64,000 nt of DNA, from the NCBI GenBank assembly GCA_036346375.1, contig CM070520.1:12845791-12909790 (forward strand). Reading direction: 5' to 3'. This document shows positions 53,938 to 64,000 of this stretch, one piece after another. The position numbers and the translations under genes were made by a program. Numbering within the stretch: the stretch's first letter is position 1; each line of letters opens with the position of its first letter. The notes below the pieces were generated by a model. That model was not told the origin of the DNA. It was given only the letters and a program-made list of their open reading frames with translations, and did not search any database. This DNA comes from Guadua angustifolia (taxonomy: Eukaryota; Streptophyta; Magnoliopsida; Poales; Poaceae).

Positions 53938-55339
53938 ATGGTATTTCCCTGACATGGATACCTACGGCTTCAATCTATTACAATTTACAATACCCTAAAT
54001 ATTCCTTGTTTAAAAATATCTACCAGATATTGTTCGAAAAATTGCTTCAAATGAAATATTAAAATAACTACACATATCTACTTGTGCCCTTGTTTTGCAT
54101 TCCCTCATACATCTTGTTTATAATTTCCATCAATTTGAGTTTGGGACAGTTCCACTTCCTCTCCTAAGATAAGCTGCATGGAAAGCTGAACAAAAAGTTG
54201 CCAGTGCTATTTTGTTTTGGTAGAGTTTTGGGCATGAGTTTAATCAAATCATACCATGTCTGGATGTGATTGAAGTGCACATCCAAAAGCGACATGAGAT
54301 GCTTTTCGACCCATCAGGCGAACGAAGTAGTAGTACTGATAGGGAACAACATATCAGCGAAGTGGTGTTTTAGAGATAATTAATTAGGGTGGTCAGATAT
54401 AAGCCAGTTGAATTTAGCAATATGAATGGACGTTCAGAAAACCACCTTCACAACCAAGATTGCATTGAGGCAAATATTGCTTAGAAGCTAAAAAGAAATT
54501 TCCATACAAAATGGTAGGAGTGACAGAAAGATAGTGACATACTGTATTGTAAACCTTTCAAAGTGTTTTCATGGTTCTGTATATTGCCTCCTATAGCATC
54601 TATAGGTCAGGAAATATATACATGATGCTGATAGATATGTAAATGTATGATCTTTTCAAGATCATAGCCAATGTGCATATGATTGAAACATAGGGAAACA
54701 CTTCGCGTAACAGAGCACCTGTTACAGGCATTGCCTCCTCTGATGTTTATATGGTGTCGCATGGCATGGCAGAATAACTTTTAAGGTGACAGACTGAGGT
54801 GCTTTGCAATTTGAATACGTTAATGAGGGCAGAAGTAGATCACGTGAATAGGAAAGAAACAACACAACAATGGAACCATATCCAGAAGTAAATTTTTAAG
54901 ATTCTACCTTCGATAAATAAAACTAAAACCGATTCCAATTTCAATTCCCTGCTCTGATAGGAACACATACATCGTCTCGATCATAGGTTTAAAGAATTGG
55001 GAAATGGTGAGTATAATCTAGGCAAAGTGCAAGCTTATGTAAATAAGAAGTGCGTATACATGAAACACAGACAATCAGCTGAAATAAATAAATTTAGTAG
55101 TAGCAACATTACTCACCCTCATGGAAAACCACCAACTACACGAAGCAAATTTCAGAATATATTCCTTCACATCTGTAAATCATGAATTCACCAGTACAAA
55201 AACTTCGCTCCAGACAGACTGATGCAATGCACCAGCACAAAAGATCCAGAGAACAATCATACCACGCATGCTAACCAAGGCATCAACAAATCACAAAACA
55301 ATAATAATAAGAACAAGATTTACCTATATCCCATTACAA
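53938..55339. other. Intergenic, no gene recognised
   Basis: AT-rich non-coding DNA without recognisable repeats or domains. Confidence 0.5.
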
Positions 55340-55892
55340 TCAGATCTTCATGGGGAGCAGCGTCTGCTGGATGTTTGGCAGCATCCCGGTAGCGGTGATG
55401 GTGATGACCCCCAGCAGCCGGCTCAGCTCCTCGGTGTTGCGCACCACCAGCTGGATATATGCCGCAGCACAATCCCTTTCTTCTTATTGTCCTGTGATGC
55501 GTTTCCCATGAATTCTAGCACTCGGTCGAACGACGGAAACCAAGAATCAATCGCCATGAGATGAGATTGCGAAATCCAGAGCAAATTTGGGGGAAAATGC
55601 GTAGAGATGAAGAGAGGATCAAAGAGAAAGAGTGATTACCTCAGCAGGAGATACTCAAGGACGGCGAAGAGGCAGAGAGGGTGTCGCCGCCGACCCGCTC
55701 GAGCAGATCGATGATGGCGGCGCAACATAGGGCAAGCCGGCCGGGCGAGGGCACATGAGCGGAGGAGGCGAGGACCGGGCGAGGTCGGGCCGTCGGAGCA
55801 GCGCGCGAACCTGGCGGCCGGGCGGCGGGCTCGTCCAGCCGCTTGAGCAGAGCCTTGGGCGGCGGCAGGAGCGGGGGCGGGTCGGTGGACAT
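55340..55892 (-). pseudogene. Histone H2A pseudogene, two exons
   Basis: Exon 2 (about 55524-55340) encodes VLEFMGNASQDNKKKGIVLRHI, then after a 2-base insertion in an AT run (about 55452) QLVVRNTEELSRLLG.ITIT and MLPNIQQTLLPMK and a stop. This is the H2A C-terminal half, ending at the docking domain. Exon 1 (55892-55640) ends with AVLEYL...E before GTAATC, matching the H2A helix sequence AVLEYLAAE and the usual plant H2A intron position between AAE and VLELAGNA. A one-base deletion lies in that stretch. The N-terminal part of exon 1 is degenerate: only ERVGG and a weak AGL...RI-like pattern remain. H2A packages nuclear DNA in nucleosomes. This copy cannot make a normal histone. Confidence 0.78.
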
Positions 55893-55940
55893 GGATCTCT
55901 CCCGCGATTGACGCCCTAGATCGCCGGACCCTAACCCTAG

Positions 55941-58437
55941 GTGTCGCCGCGGGAGTCGTCGTCGGGGGAGGAGGAGCGGACCCTGATGCTGATCAGCGAG
56001 CTCACGAACATGGGGGTCACCGGTCGAGACATCGTCAGCGACTTCCTTAGGAACAGGGTGTCCCCTCTGAGGAGGAGGGAGCACCCTTTCTTCGAAATCG
56101 CCGGGTGGGACGACATCACCCGCGAGAGCACCTCTGGTAAGCTTTGCAACCTTGAAGGTTCTTCGCTTTGCTTCCGCCGTTTGGTTCCGTGCTGACTTTG
56201 CTTGCCGACTGATGATAGAGCCGGGCTTCGACTGGTTGGAAAAGAGGGTCGGAGAGATGTTCGGCACCCCCAAGGGCAAGGAACTTGAGCACAAGTGGCA
56301 AGTCCCGAAGAACGTGCTCGAGCGGAGCGACGTGGTAAGCTACTTCACGATTGGTGTTCGGGGAAAGCATCCCGAACCCTTATGACGCTTCTTCGCCTTC
56401 TGGTAGGAGAAGATCGCTCTGAAGTTGGCAGTGGCCGAGCTCAAGCCCTTGGCGGGTGGCAAGAGAATACTTGCACCAGCCACCAAGACCAAGAGCACGA
56501 AGGGCAAGAGGAGCACCCTGCACCGGCCACCACGCGGCTGACGAAGAAGCGGGCAAGCTCGTCCGACAATCCGGTGGTGCGGCACATGGGATTTGCCGAT
56601 CGGAAGGAGGTAAGCAGCCTGAATGCTTGGTTGGAGAATTATGGCAAGGGCGCCCTGGAGCAGCTCGAGAGGGAGAAGGGCCTGACCGCAGAACTGTTGC
56701 AGGCCGAGCAAAAGAGGTTGTAGGAGGAGCTGGCCGAGGTCCAGGCCAAGCTCAAACGAGTCACTGAGGCCCGGCAGCTTTAGAGCTTGAGGGCCCGGCC
56801 GCCGGTGAGGAGGAGGAGGACGAGGAGGACACGCTGCCTCTCAGGACGAGGCACGGGCGTTCGAGGAAGACACTGGAGGTGGTTGACATGAAGGAGGTCG
56901 ACCCCCTCCTGGCGAAGATCAACAGCGCTGCGGAGAAGAAGGCCGAACTTGTGGTTGCGGCGGCCAATCCATCCGTGGGCGACAACGAGGACCAGGCCAC
57001 AGGTGAGCCCTGAATTTCGCTTTTTCTTCCTTTCCTCGCCCTTCGCTTCGCGCATTCGAGCTAACCCCACTCTTCTTACGTGGGCGAAATAGCTCGTAGG
57101 ACTTTCCCGGACTGTCGCAAAATAATTGGCGAGCTCATTGATCACGTCTTAGCGGGGGTGCTTGTCGATGCCGTCGACATCGTGATGGCAGAGGGCGTGG
57201 AAGCGGTGGAGAAGTTCGTCATCGACGACCTAGTCGAGGTGGACCCCTCCGCCCCGGAGGGAACGCTTCCCCTGGGTGCGCTTCCTGCCTCCCCCAGCAC
57301 GGGGAACGTAGAAGGAGGGGAGAAGATCGACCCCGTAGCCTTGGGCAAAAAAGCTACCCACGAAGGCTCGGGGTGCTCGGGCGCATCACCTGCCTGAGAC
57401 AAAGGCGCGAAGTCCCCGAGCGAACAGCATGCTCGGGGTGAGATGGCGCCTGCCTCGAGCGAATCGCATGCTCGGGAGGACGCCCCGCTGTCCCCGGGCG
57501 AACAACATGCTCAGGAGGACGCCCCGCTATCCCCGGGCGAACAATATGCTCGGGTGGATAGCGAGAAGACTTTGAGCGAGCCAGCCGCTCAGGAGGGGGG
57601 CGTGGTGCCCCAGGGCGATCCTCATGCCCGGGGGGATGATTCGTCATCTTCAGTCAGCTTGCCCTCTTGGGAGGACTCTGGGGAAGTGCGCAGCCCCTGC
57701 CGAACCTTGAAGATGTTCGGGGGCGCGAAGTTACCCAACGCTTTCGGAATAATTTCAGCACAGGCGTTGCTCAGGTGAGGATGCTTCTTTTGTTACTGTC
57801 GTAATTTCTCATCTCTTCGGGTCTTGGGGGTGGCGCCTGAAGTTTTCCCGCCTGCAGCTCCTTCAGAAGACCTTGGAGGACTTCGACGCGGCGATGGTCG
57901 TCCCTGAGACCGTGGTCCAGAGGCACGCTGAGCATGAGGACTAGATAGCCAAGCTCGAGCAGCTAGCGTGCAGGCGACCTCAAGGCTCGGGACAATGTGC
58001 TTGTGCATAGGTGCCACCAGGCGGAAAAAGATGCCACCGAGGCCAAGGAGAAGAACCTCAGGCTTGAGCGAGAGCTCGAGCAAGAAAAACTGCGCTCCCG
58101 CCAGGCTAAGGATGAAGTCTTCGCTGGCAAGGAGAAGATCCTCGCGCTCGAGCAGGAGCTTGCCGAAGGCCGGACGAAGATTCTTGGGCTCGAGCAAGAG
58201 CTCAAAGGAGGAAGGCAACAGGCTCGCGCCCTTGAATCAAAAGTGGCCGATCTGGAACGGGCAGCGCGAGCGGCCGCCGACCTTGTAGAACAAGGCAATG
58301 AAGAGGTCGAGCAGCTCCGCCAGGAAGCCCGCGAAGGTCGCAAAGCCCGGCGGAAGGTGATTGATCTTGAGGCCAAGATCGATGACCTAAGGCAGAAATT
58401 CTCTGCGGCACTCAGGGGAGCGAAGCCCAGCGTGTAG
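55941..58437 (+). pseudogene. Transposon-associated coiled-coil protein gene, introns retained
   Basis: Exon-like blocks with good splice sites can be read. They are 55941-56136 (VSPRESSSGEEERTLM, GVTGRDIVSDFLRNRVSPL, ending TRESTSG before GTAAGC), 56219-56334 (PGFDWLEKRVGEMFGTPKGK, ending LERSDV before GTAAGC) and from 56407 (EKIALKLAVAELKPLA). After frameshifts come NPVVRHMGFADRKEVSSLNAWLE and ALEQLEREKGLTAELLQAEQ (56571-56700), and then an acidic run EDDEEDTLPLRTRHGRSRK (about 56815-56870). The last block, 57997-58437, encodes a 146-residue heptad-rich coiled coil (LERELEQEKL, ILALEQELAEG, QELKGGRQQARALE, ending KIDDLRQKFSAAL). This architecture is common in multi-exon ORFs carried by grass gypsy/Tat-type transposons. 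The function is unknown. The block 57430-57640 has degenerate 45-base repeats. Confidence 0.5.
57425..57640 (+). repeat. Short degenerate tandem repeats inside the coiled-coil gene
   Basis: CCCCGGGCGAACAACATGCTC-like units recur about every 45-48 bases from 57416 to 57560 (for example 57496 and 57532). They encode repeated E(Q/S)HA(R/Q)ED APLSPG-type peptides in one frame, consistent with a low-complexity linker. Confidence 0.75.
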
Positions 58438-58929
58438 AGGACTTCCTCTTTTTTTTCTCTTTTCTTTTGATGATTTTTGGATGACTTTCGATAATGCCAG
58501 TAGAGCGTACATTTTTCTTTCGTCCAGGGGCTACGCCTGTTGCAATGCTCTTTTTGCGTGATCCCGAGCCGTTGCCTGTAAACAATGAGCACAAGGTAGA
58601 TAGCAAGATGCAAACGTGTAGAAGCGCAGGTTAGGACGAAGCATGGGCGACGTGGCCCCGAAATAAGCAAAGAAAAGACTTCACATAGGTAACAAGTTCT
58701 TAAGAAAGAAGCAACGTTACAATGTTAAACTGGAACGAGGCGCTTAGCGATGATTTTTGAAAATGATGCTTAAGGTGACATCTCACTCCCACCAAGCCCC
58801 CGCTGCAAATGAAGGTCGTGCACCTAAGTTGCGAGCACGAGCTCGTTCGCAGGAGAGTTGGGAAAGCACGCGCCACCCTTCGACATGCCAGACGATACGT
58901 ATTTTCAAGCAGGACACAGGGGTTTCGGT
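58438..58929. other. Spacer after the coiled-coil gene
   Basis: No recognisable feature. Includes sequence like that found in 3' regions of grass Tat elements (GCGCTTAGCGATGATTTT), but no definite match within the window. Confidence 0.4.
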
Positions 58930-59205
58930 GGTGATTCTTCCTAGGGCTTCTGCCTAGTCAGATGCCTGCGGGTTTTGTTGGGCATACTACCAGGCTTTTG
59001 GACTTAAACTTTATCTTCTATTCCACTGTTTTATTTTATCTGTAACTAATACTCTGTATAATTAGTGCTATGGCAAGTTATGTACTTAAGACTTTAATTT
59101 TGGTTGTGATATAAATGTTGTAAGCATGTGAGTGCTAGCTACTGATTATGGGACTAGTACAGTAATCACATGGAGATTCCTGTTCCTCAAAACGGGGTCT
59201 CACAC
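58930..59205 (-). repeat. Inverted LTR terminus of the long-LTR family (copy 3, truncated)
   Basis: The minus strand starts TGTGAGACCCC at 59205. It continues with TCTCCATGTGATTACTGTACTAGTCCC.TAATCAGTAGCTAGCA, closely resembling the plus strand from 61071 (TCTCATGTGCATTCAGTGCTAGTCCCGTGATCAGTAGCTGGCA). Only about 275 bases are recognisable. Confidence 0.7.
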
Positions 59206-61070
59206 TATCAGTTCTCACAAAAAAAACCGATTGTGATGTGAATGTACTCATCACTATCGGTTCTTTGTTGAGAATCAATAGTGATGAGAATGCACATCAC
59301 TATTGGTTTTCACAAAAGAACGATAGTGCACATCACTATCGATTCTTATATGACAACTGATAGTGATGATCATGCATATCACCATCGCTTTTCACATAAG
59401 AACCGATAGTGACGTGCACGTGGTCATCACTATCGTTTCTTATGTGAGAACCAATAGTGATGACAATGTGCATGATCACATCAAGGTCGCTTTTCAAGTG
59501 AGAACACATCACTATCGGTTTTTAAGCGAGAACCGATTGTGATGTGCCTCGCTAGGTTATTTATACCCCTCAGGCTGAACTCTCCTATGTTGTTGTTTTA
59601 GAAGAAATTTCTCTGCTATCACCAGAAAAAACAATACATCTTTTGATTGGAAGCAATACTTGGGTGAGAAAATTTAAAATCCTTAAGGGTGGGTGTTAAG
59701 AGGGTAAATTTGAAGCTCTAGCTTAAGGAGATTTCCCCTCTTTTTCCACAATTTGTAGTTTTCTTCAAAATGTGAGCATTCCTTCAAACCCCTTCAATTT
59801 TGCATTAGATAATTTCGATATGTCGCAAAGAAAGTTTAGGTTGCACTAGAATTGTATATATCCTATCAAATTTCACACCCTTTATTTGATAAGTACACAT
59901 CTATTTATTAACTTTGTAGTGCTCTCGTGTTAATATGGAATTATCATTGCTATCATATGATGAATGTTAAGAGTTTAGACTGCGTAACCTACATCTCCCA
60001 TTCGAGATGCTTGTTTATAATTATGCCAATCGAAATGGCATATATATAAGTAGACAGTCTCGAATTATCCATGTTTTTGGATAGTTCGAGGATATATGGT
60101 TCGGGTAAGTTTTTGGGCTGTTGTACACTACTCTTACTTAACACTTTTTGTGTTTAACTATGTTTATTTTTTTACTCAATAGCATCTCTCCAATTTATAT
60201 AGGGGTTTCTCAGACTACGTCGCAGAAGGAGGGACATATGATAACAAAAAGGGCTCCAAGCTAGAGTATGTGTGCTTCAAGGTACAAGTGCCTACCATGC
60301 ATATATAAGATTAATATTTTTTGACATCTATTTTTCATCTCTTAATTTCTTTTTCTTTCTTTACAGTGTCATTAACAGAGGCAGCAACGACCTCTACGGC
60401 TTCTATGCCATGCAGCACATGATGATCGTGGTCGGTGGCTCAGACCTTTTCCCTAAGGTATATATACATGCATAATAATACATTTAGCCTTTCACATAGA
60501 AATTTCAGAATGTAAATTATAGCAATCATTTCTATTTTGCAGCATATCAATATCCCACAGAAGAGCTTAGAAAGCTCTGCACTCAACAAGTTACAAGACC
60601 AGTTATGCTAGTGGTACTGGATGGAAGTTATCTCGGAGGACGAACGGTTTCTCCTACTAGTCCATATGTGAACAATATTACATATTTGAATGCAATTGCA
60701 TATGTACTAACGGTTAAGCATGTTTGAGTTCTATTTTGTGAACGAATGTAATATGTGTTTTAATAAAATGTTTGTGTTCTGTGAATGTGATATGTGCATA
60801 ATGTGTGTAATTGCTGTGTGAATGTGATATGTGCATACTGTGTGAAATATATGCTGATTGGAAGGTGAATTGGAAAACAGCACACCCCCTCATCTCTATC
60901 GGTTCTCAAAAGAAAACAATAGAGATAAGAAGGGTCATCTCCGATCCATCGGTTCTTTATAAGAAGCGATAGAGATAACACTCATCTCAATCGGTTCTTT
61001 GTAAGAAGCGATAGAGATGACTATCTCATCTCTATCGGTTCTTTAGAAGAAGCGATAGGGATGACCATCT
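59206..61070 (+). mobile_element. CACTA-like element with palindromic subterminal repeats
   Basis: The left end reads CACTATCAGTTCTCAC (from 59204, sharing CA with the LTR end), and the right end runs into CTTGTAGCG, reminiscent of CTTGTAGTG, the CACTA terminus. Subterminal arrays of short palindromic units fill 59206-59550 (CATCACTATCGGTTCTTATGTGAGAACC and variants) and 60890-61070 (CATCTCTATCGGTTCTTTAGAAGAAGCGATAG). Such arrays are typical transposase-binding regions of plant En/Spm-type elements. The interior has no TNPD/transposase but contains C48 protease exons. The exact termini and TSD are uncertain because both ends abut LTR sequence. Confidence 0.6.
60205..60640 (+). pseudogene. ULP1/C48-like cysteine protease C-terminal exons, inactive
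   Basis: There are three exon-like blocks with GT-AG borders. The first ends at 60281 (FSDYVAEGGTYDNKKGSKLE.VCFK). The second, 60367-60457, carries INRGSNDLYGFYAMQHMMIVVGGSDLFPK. The third, from 60543, carries HINIPQKSLESSALNKLQDQLC, then an in-frame TAG, then WYWMEVISEDERF. This matches the tail of ULP1-type C48 domains carried by plant CACTA and MULE elements, where NLCGFY supplies the catalytic Cys. Here that position is Tyr (TAC at 60395-60397). Together with the stop and the frame change after the first block, this makes it inactive. The catalytic His and Asp regions are missing. SUMO-type deconjugation is the activity of the family, inferred only. Confidence 0.6.
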
Positions 61071-64000
61071 TGTAGCGACCCTCATTTTAACATAAATGCA
61101 AAAATAGAAATCTCATGTGCATTCAGTGCTAGTCCCGTGATCAGTAGCTGGCATGCACATTTACAACAATTGATATCACATCCATACTCTTTATTACAAA
61201 TAACAATGGTAATTTACACAATAATGTCTTACAATTCAGAGTAATGCAGCGAAAAGAATCGAAAGTCTTGTAGTGTGCCCATCCAACCTTTAGGCAACTG
61301 ACAAGGCATAATCTCTACAAAAACTCGTTAACATCCCCGAATCCTGCGTCAAGTAAGTTTTATCTATTCTGATTCTTCACCTAAAAACAATAAATAAGCA
61401 AGGATGAGTACTTTCGTACTCTGCAAGACTTTTGCAAAACCTATAATATATGCAGGCCATTTCAAAGGAAAGGCTTCTATGGTTAATTTGCAGAAAGCGA
61501 ATTTAAATTGTAAAACAAGTAGTAATTGCAAAATAGAATTTATAAAGCAAGTTTAACTGATATAAAAATAATAAATAAGTAAAGTATAAGCAACAACTCA
61601 CAGTCCTCCACGACGTGAGCATCAAGTCGTCCATTGCCAACACAAGGCACAAAACTGAAACAATTTTTTCCAACAAATATTTCCAATCCAACACATTTTT
61701 AAGATATCAAAACTGCTAACTAATGCAGGCGCACCAAGTGTCCCATGACCGCAGGAACGGCTTTTTGAAAAGATTTACACTTTGCAGAAGTGTACAGCTT
61801 TACCCATAAGACATGACTGACTCTTTGTGCAAGCTATTAGCACACTTCCTTTGGTGTGCCGCAGAGAGTCATGACATAACCATTACATTACTTAACCCTA
61901 ACTTTGCACCAGCCCGGGACGAAAACTCATACTATGGCAGAAGAACTCAAAGCATAGAAATGATGGAACTTCTCCACAGTACGGTGTACACCGTTGTATT
62001 AGCAAACGTGACTCCCAACACCTTGGTGTGGGTGCCCCTCCGAGCAATCCATTAAGAAACAGCTCGTACTACTCCAGCCTACCAATGTGCAAAGCTAGTT
62101 TTAAGTAACTTAATAGGTTAAGGCTATCCCATTCCAGCACTTGTGGTTGTATGGAAATACTTGGATATAACTTACAATTACTTTGGTCCTTAATTCGACA
62201 CAGGCAATAGTCTCCCCCTACACTACGTGCAAGTCCATGCAGCTCCGGCTATTGCCAATAATTGTCCGCATCAAAAACATAGTTTTATTTTTATTTTTAA
62301 CCAAAATACCAATAACCATCATCATGTCTCAATATTTTCCAAGTTTCATCTGATCAATTTTTTCCAATTAATTTATCCTAAGTCTAAAGCATTGCTAAGC
62401 ATGATCTCTACGCGTGAGGATACCCCTGTTGACATTATGCATTGTCTAACCATAATTCTAGGGTTGTTAAGGTTCACATGTCAATACTAAGGGAACTTCA
62501 TAAGACAGCAGGTATATCTACCAGTACCCACAAAGTAGCAGCATTTAATGAAAATAGTATATGCAATGAAAATATTTAATAAAACATTTATAAAACTGAG
62601 ATCAACATGATCAAAGGTGGTGCTTGCATTGCTCATTGATGTCTTCAACGAAGTTGAAGTCGCAGTCAACGATGGAAGTAATTACGTCGGGTCTACACGT
62701 CGTTCAATGGAAATATAGCAAATAACAAACTTTCAATAAGGGCAAAAAGAATACAGATGGAAAAACCAAATAAAAACTTATTATAGAAAATAGACGTGTT
62801 TAGGGTTTGAGTTGAATGATTCTATATTTTTATATTTTAGCCGACTAAATATGTACATACACACATATCATTGATAGATTTTTAGGTTAAGTGGCGCACA
62901 ACTCTTTTACATATTATTTATTCTTGTTTTACGAATTCAAGAGGCTAAAATTATGTATTCTTGTATTTATAATATCGAATCTAAGAGGAAAGAGTTATTT
63001 GGATTAATAGAATTAAAACATTAGTTAATAAGTTGTGCGTTGTGAATGAACAGTACTTTTCTTTTACATAAAAAGTGGTCTCTGGTGTGTTAGAGTTGTT
63101 AAGTTAGGTTATTAGTTATATTTTTGTGGTCTTTAAGAAGGTTCTGATGATACAAATATCTTAACTGCAGATTTCTTTATTACTACTGAGTTCGTTTATT
63201 CATATTATCTGGTTCGGAAAACATAATACTTAGGGTTATACTACTATCAGGATTTCCATGCAAAGCATGACAAAATGAGATTATTCCTTTAGAATAGGGT
63301 AATCTATACTTTGGGAGAGTTTCTAAGCTGATTTTACAAATTTTAGTGTTTAAATGAGCCATTATATTCACTGTCGAATTAGCTTATATGGTATGGTAAA
63401 GTTTAGTTATACGGAATTGAACTAGTACGGCAAAGCTTACAATTAAAACTTAAGGGCTTTGAACTAGCTGAATTTAGTTAAAAAATAGGTTGTAAATAAG
63501 ATATTTTTCTAGAATATGATAGTCCATATACCAAAGTATGCTTCTAAACCAGTCGTACTAATATTTGCATTTATATGAGTATTTCTAGAGGTCACTGAAA
63601 GGGCTCTAGTTGGTTCAGTTTACTGCACGACCAGTTTATGAAGGATGTTTGTAGTAGTAAGATTTATACACAGAGCAAGTTCTAAATAGAATATTTTTCT
63701 AGATTATGGTAGTACATATTATGAAGTATGTTTTTGGGGCATTCTTTCAAATTTTTACATTTAACTAAGGTATTTTACAGGCTAGTGAAAATGCCCAAGT
63801 GATTTAAATTTCACGCGTTTTACGTCCTGTTTTCGTTTCTAGTTTGCGACTGCATCTTACAAGGTAATTTAACCATTTTTCAGGTGTGAGCAATGGCGAT
63901 TTGGGCTAGATGATTGGCTTGGTGATCTAGTGTGAGCAATCGGTGCAGGAGGCTATGGCGGGCAAGGTGAGACGCTTATGGAGTGCTTGGTTTCAATTTA
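61071..64000 (-). repeat. Long LTR, Tekay/Del-like family, copy 4, runs off the window
   Basis: It starts TGTAGCGACCC and matches 1853 onwards (61790-61880 with 2660-2750; 62610 region with 3437 region) and the window start (62370-62830 with 1-460). It is non-coding and AT-rich and becomes GC-richer from about 63890, as the other copies do at the equivalent distance. It continues past 64000, so its internal region is not seen. Confidence 0.65.

Noticed and set aside
59206..59560. Regularly spaced short repeats resembling a CRISPR array
   Set aside because: Units are palindromic, degenerate and variably spaced, in a plant transposon context at both ends of a CACTA-like element; no cas genes.
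1..64000. tRNA, rRNA or other structured RNA genes
   Set aside because: None recognised by eye; the only tRNA-related sequence is the tRNA-Met-complementary PBS of the copia element. A tRNAscan or Infernal run would be decisive.

Overview
This is nuclear DNA of a grass (Poaceae). The evidence is nested LTR retrotransposons of grass-type Ty3/gypsy and Ty1/copia lineages, Tourist-, Micron- and hAT/MULE-like MITEs, a CACTA-like element, plant-style GT-AG introns, and fragments of plant genes (grass F-box family, TPX2 family, rhamnogalacturonate lyase, histone H2A). An Oryza-like relative would fit (Micron-type insertion into a TA microsatellite), but the species cannot be fixed from the window. 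I see no intact host gene, no RNA gene and no CRISPR array. Nearly every coding stretch is a transposon protein or a broken gene fragment.

Layout: 1-1852 is a truncated long LTR. 1853-6130 is the 3' end (integrase C-terminus, PPT, about 3.46 kb LTR) of a minus-strand Tekay/Del-like gypsy element. 6190-8242 is another long-LTR-like block. 8251-9531 plus 21018-21655 is one copy (unit A) of a duplicated low-copy sequence. It is split by a Tourist-like MITE, which is itself split by an 11.2 kb Tat-lineage gypsy element (9570-20725, TSD AATGT). 21656-23608 is a copia fragment with its 3' LTR. 26146-26423 is a MITE with 8-bp TSDs. 27076-29166 is unit B, the paralogue that still has the empty MITE site. 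29503 to about 30640 is a gypsy-type LTR. 32033-32302 is a long-TIR MITE inside (TA)n. 34011-34560 is an F-box pseudogene, and 35512-37208 holds four well-spliced TPX2 exons. 40194-40690 is a third, inverted copy of part of the A/B repeat. 40887-47437 is a minus-strand copia element with PBS, PPT and most of gag-pol. 47438-49257 is a minus-strand gypsy LTR inserted in a further repeat copy. 51556-52727 is a rhamnogalacturonate lyase pseudogene and 55340-55892 an H2A pseudogene. 55941-58437 is a transposon-type coiled-coil gene. 59206-61070 is a CACTA-like element with a dead C48 (ULP1) protease tail. 61071-64000 starts another copy of the first long LTR family.

The informative content is the order of insertion events: paralogue empty site, then MITE, then Tat element with exact TSD. 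Also notable are the antisense extra ORF and CACGTG-rich LTR repeats of the Tat element, and a TPX2 fragment whose exon carries a duplicated splice-donor motif giving an in-frame alternative. I did not find evidence for a new defence, metabolic or regulatory system. Functional interpretations are inferred from motif recognition by eye; no database search was run.
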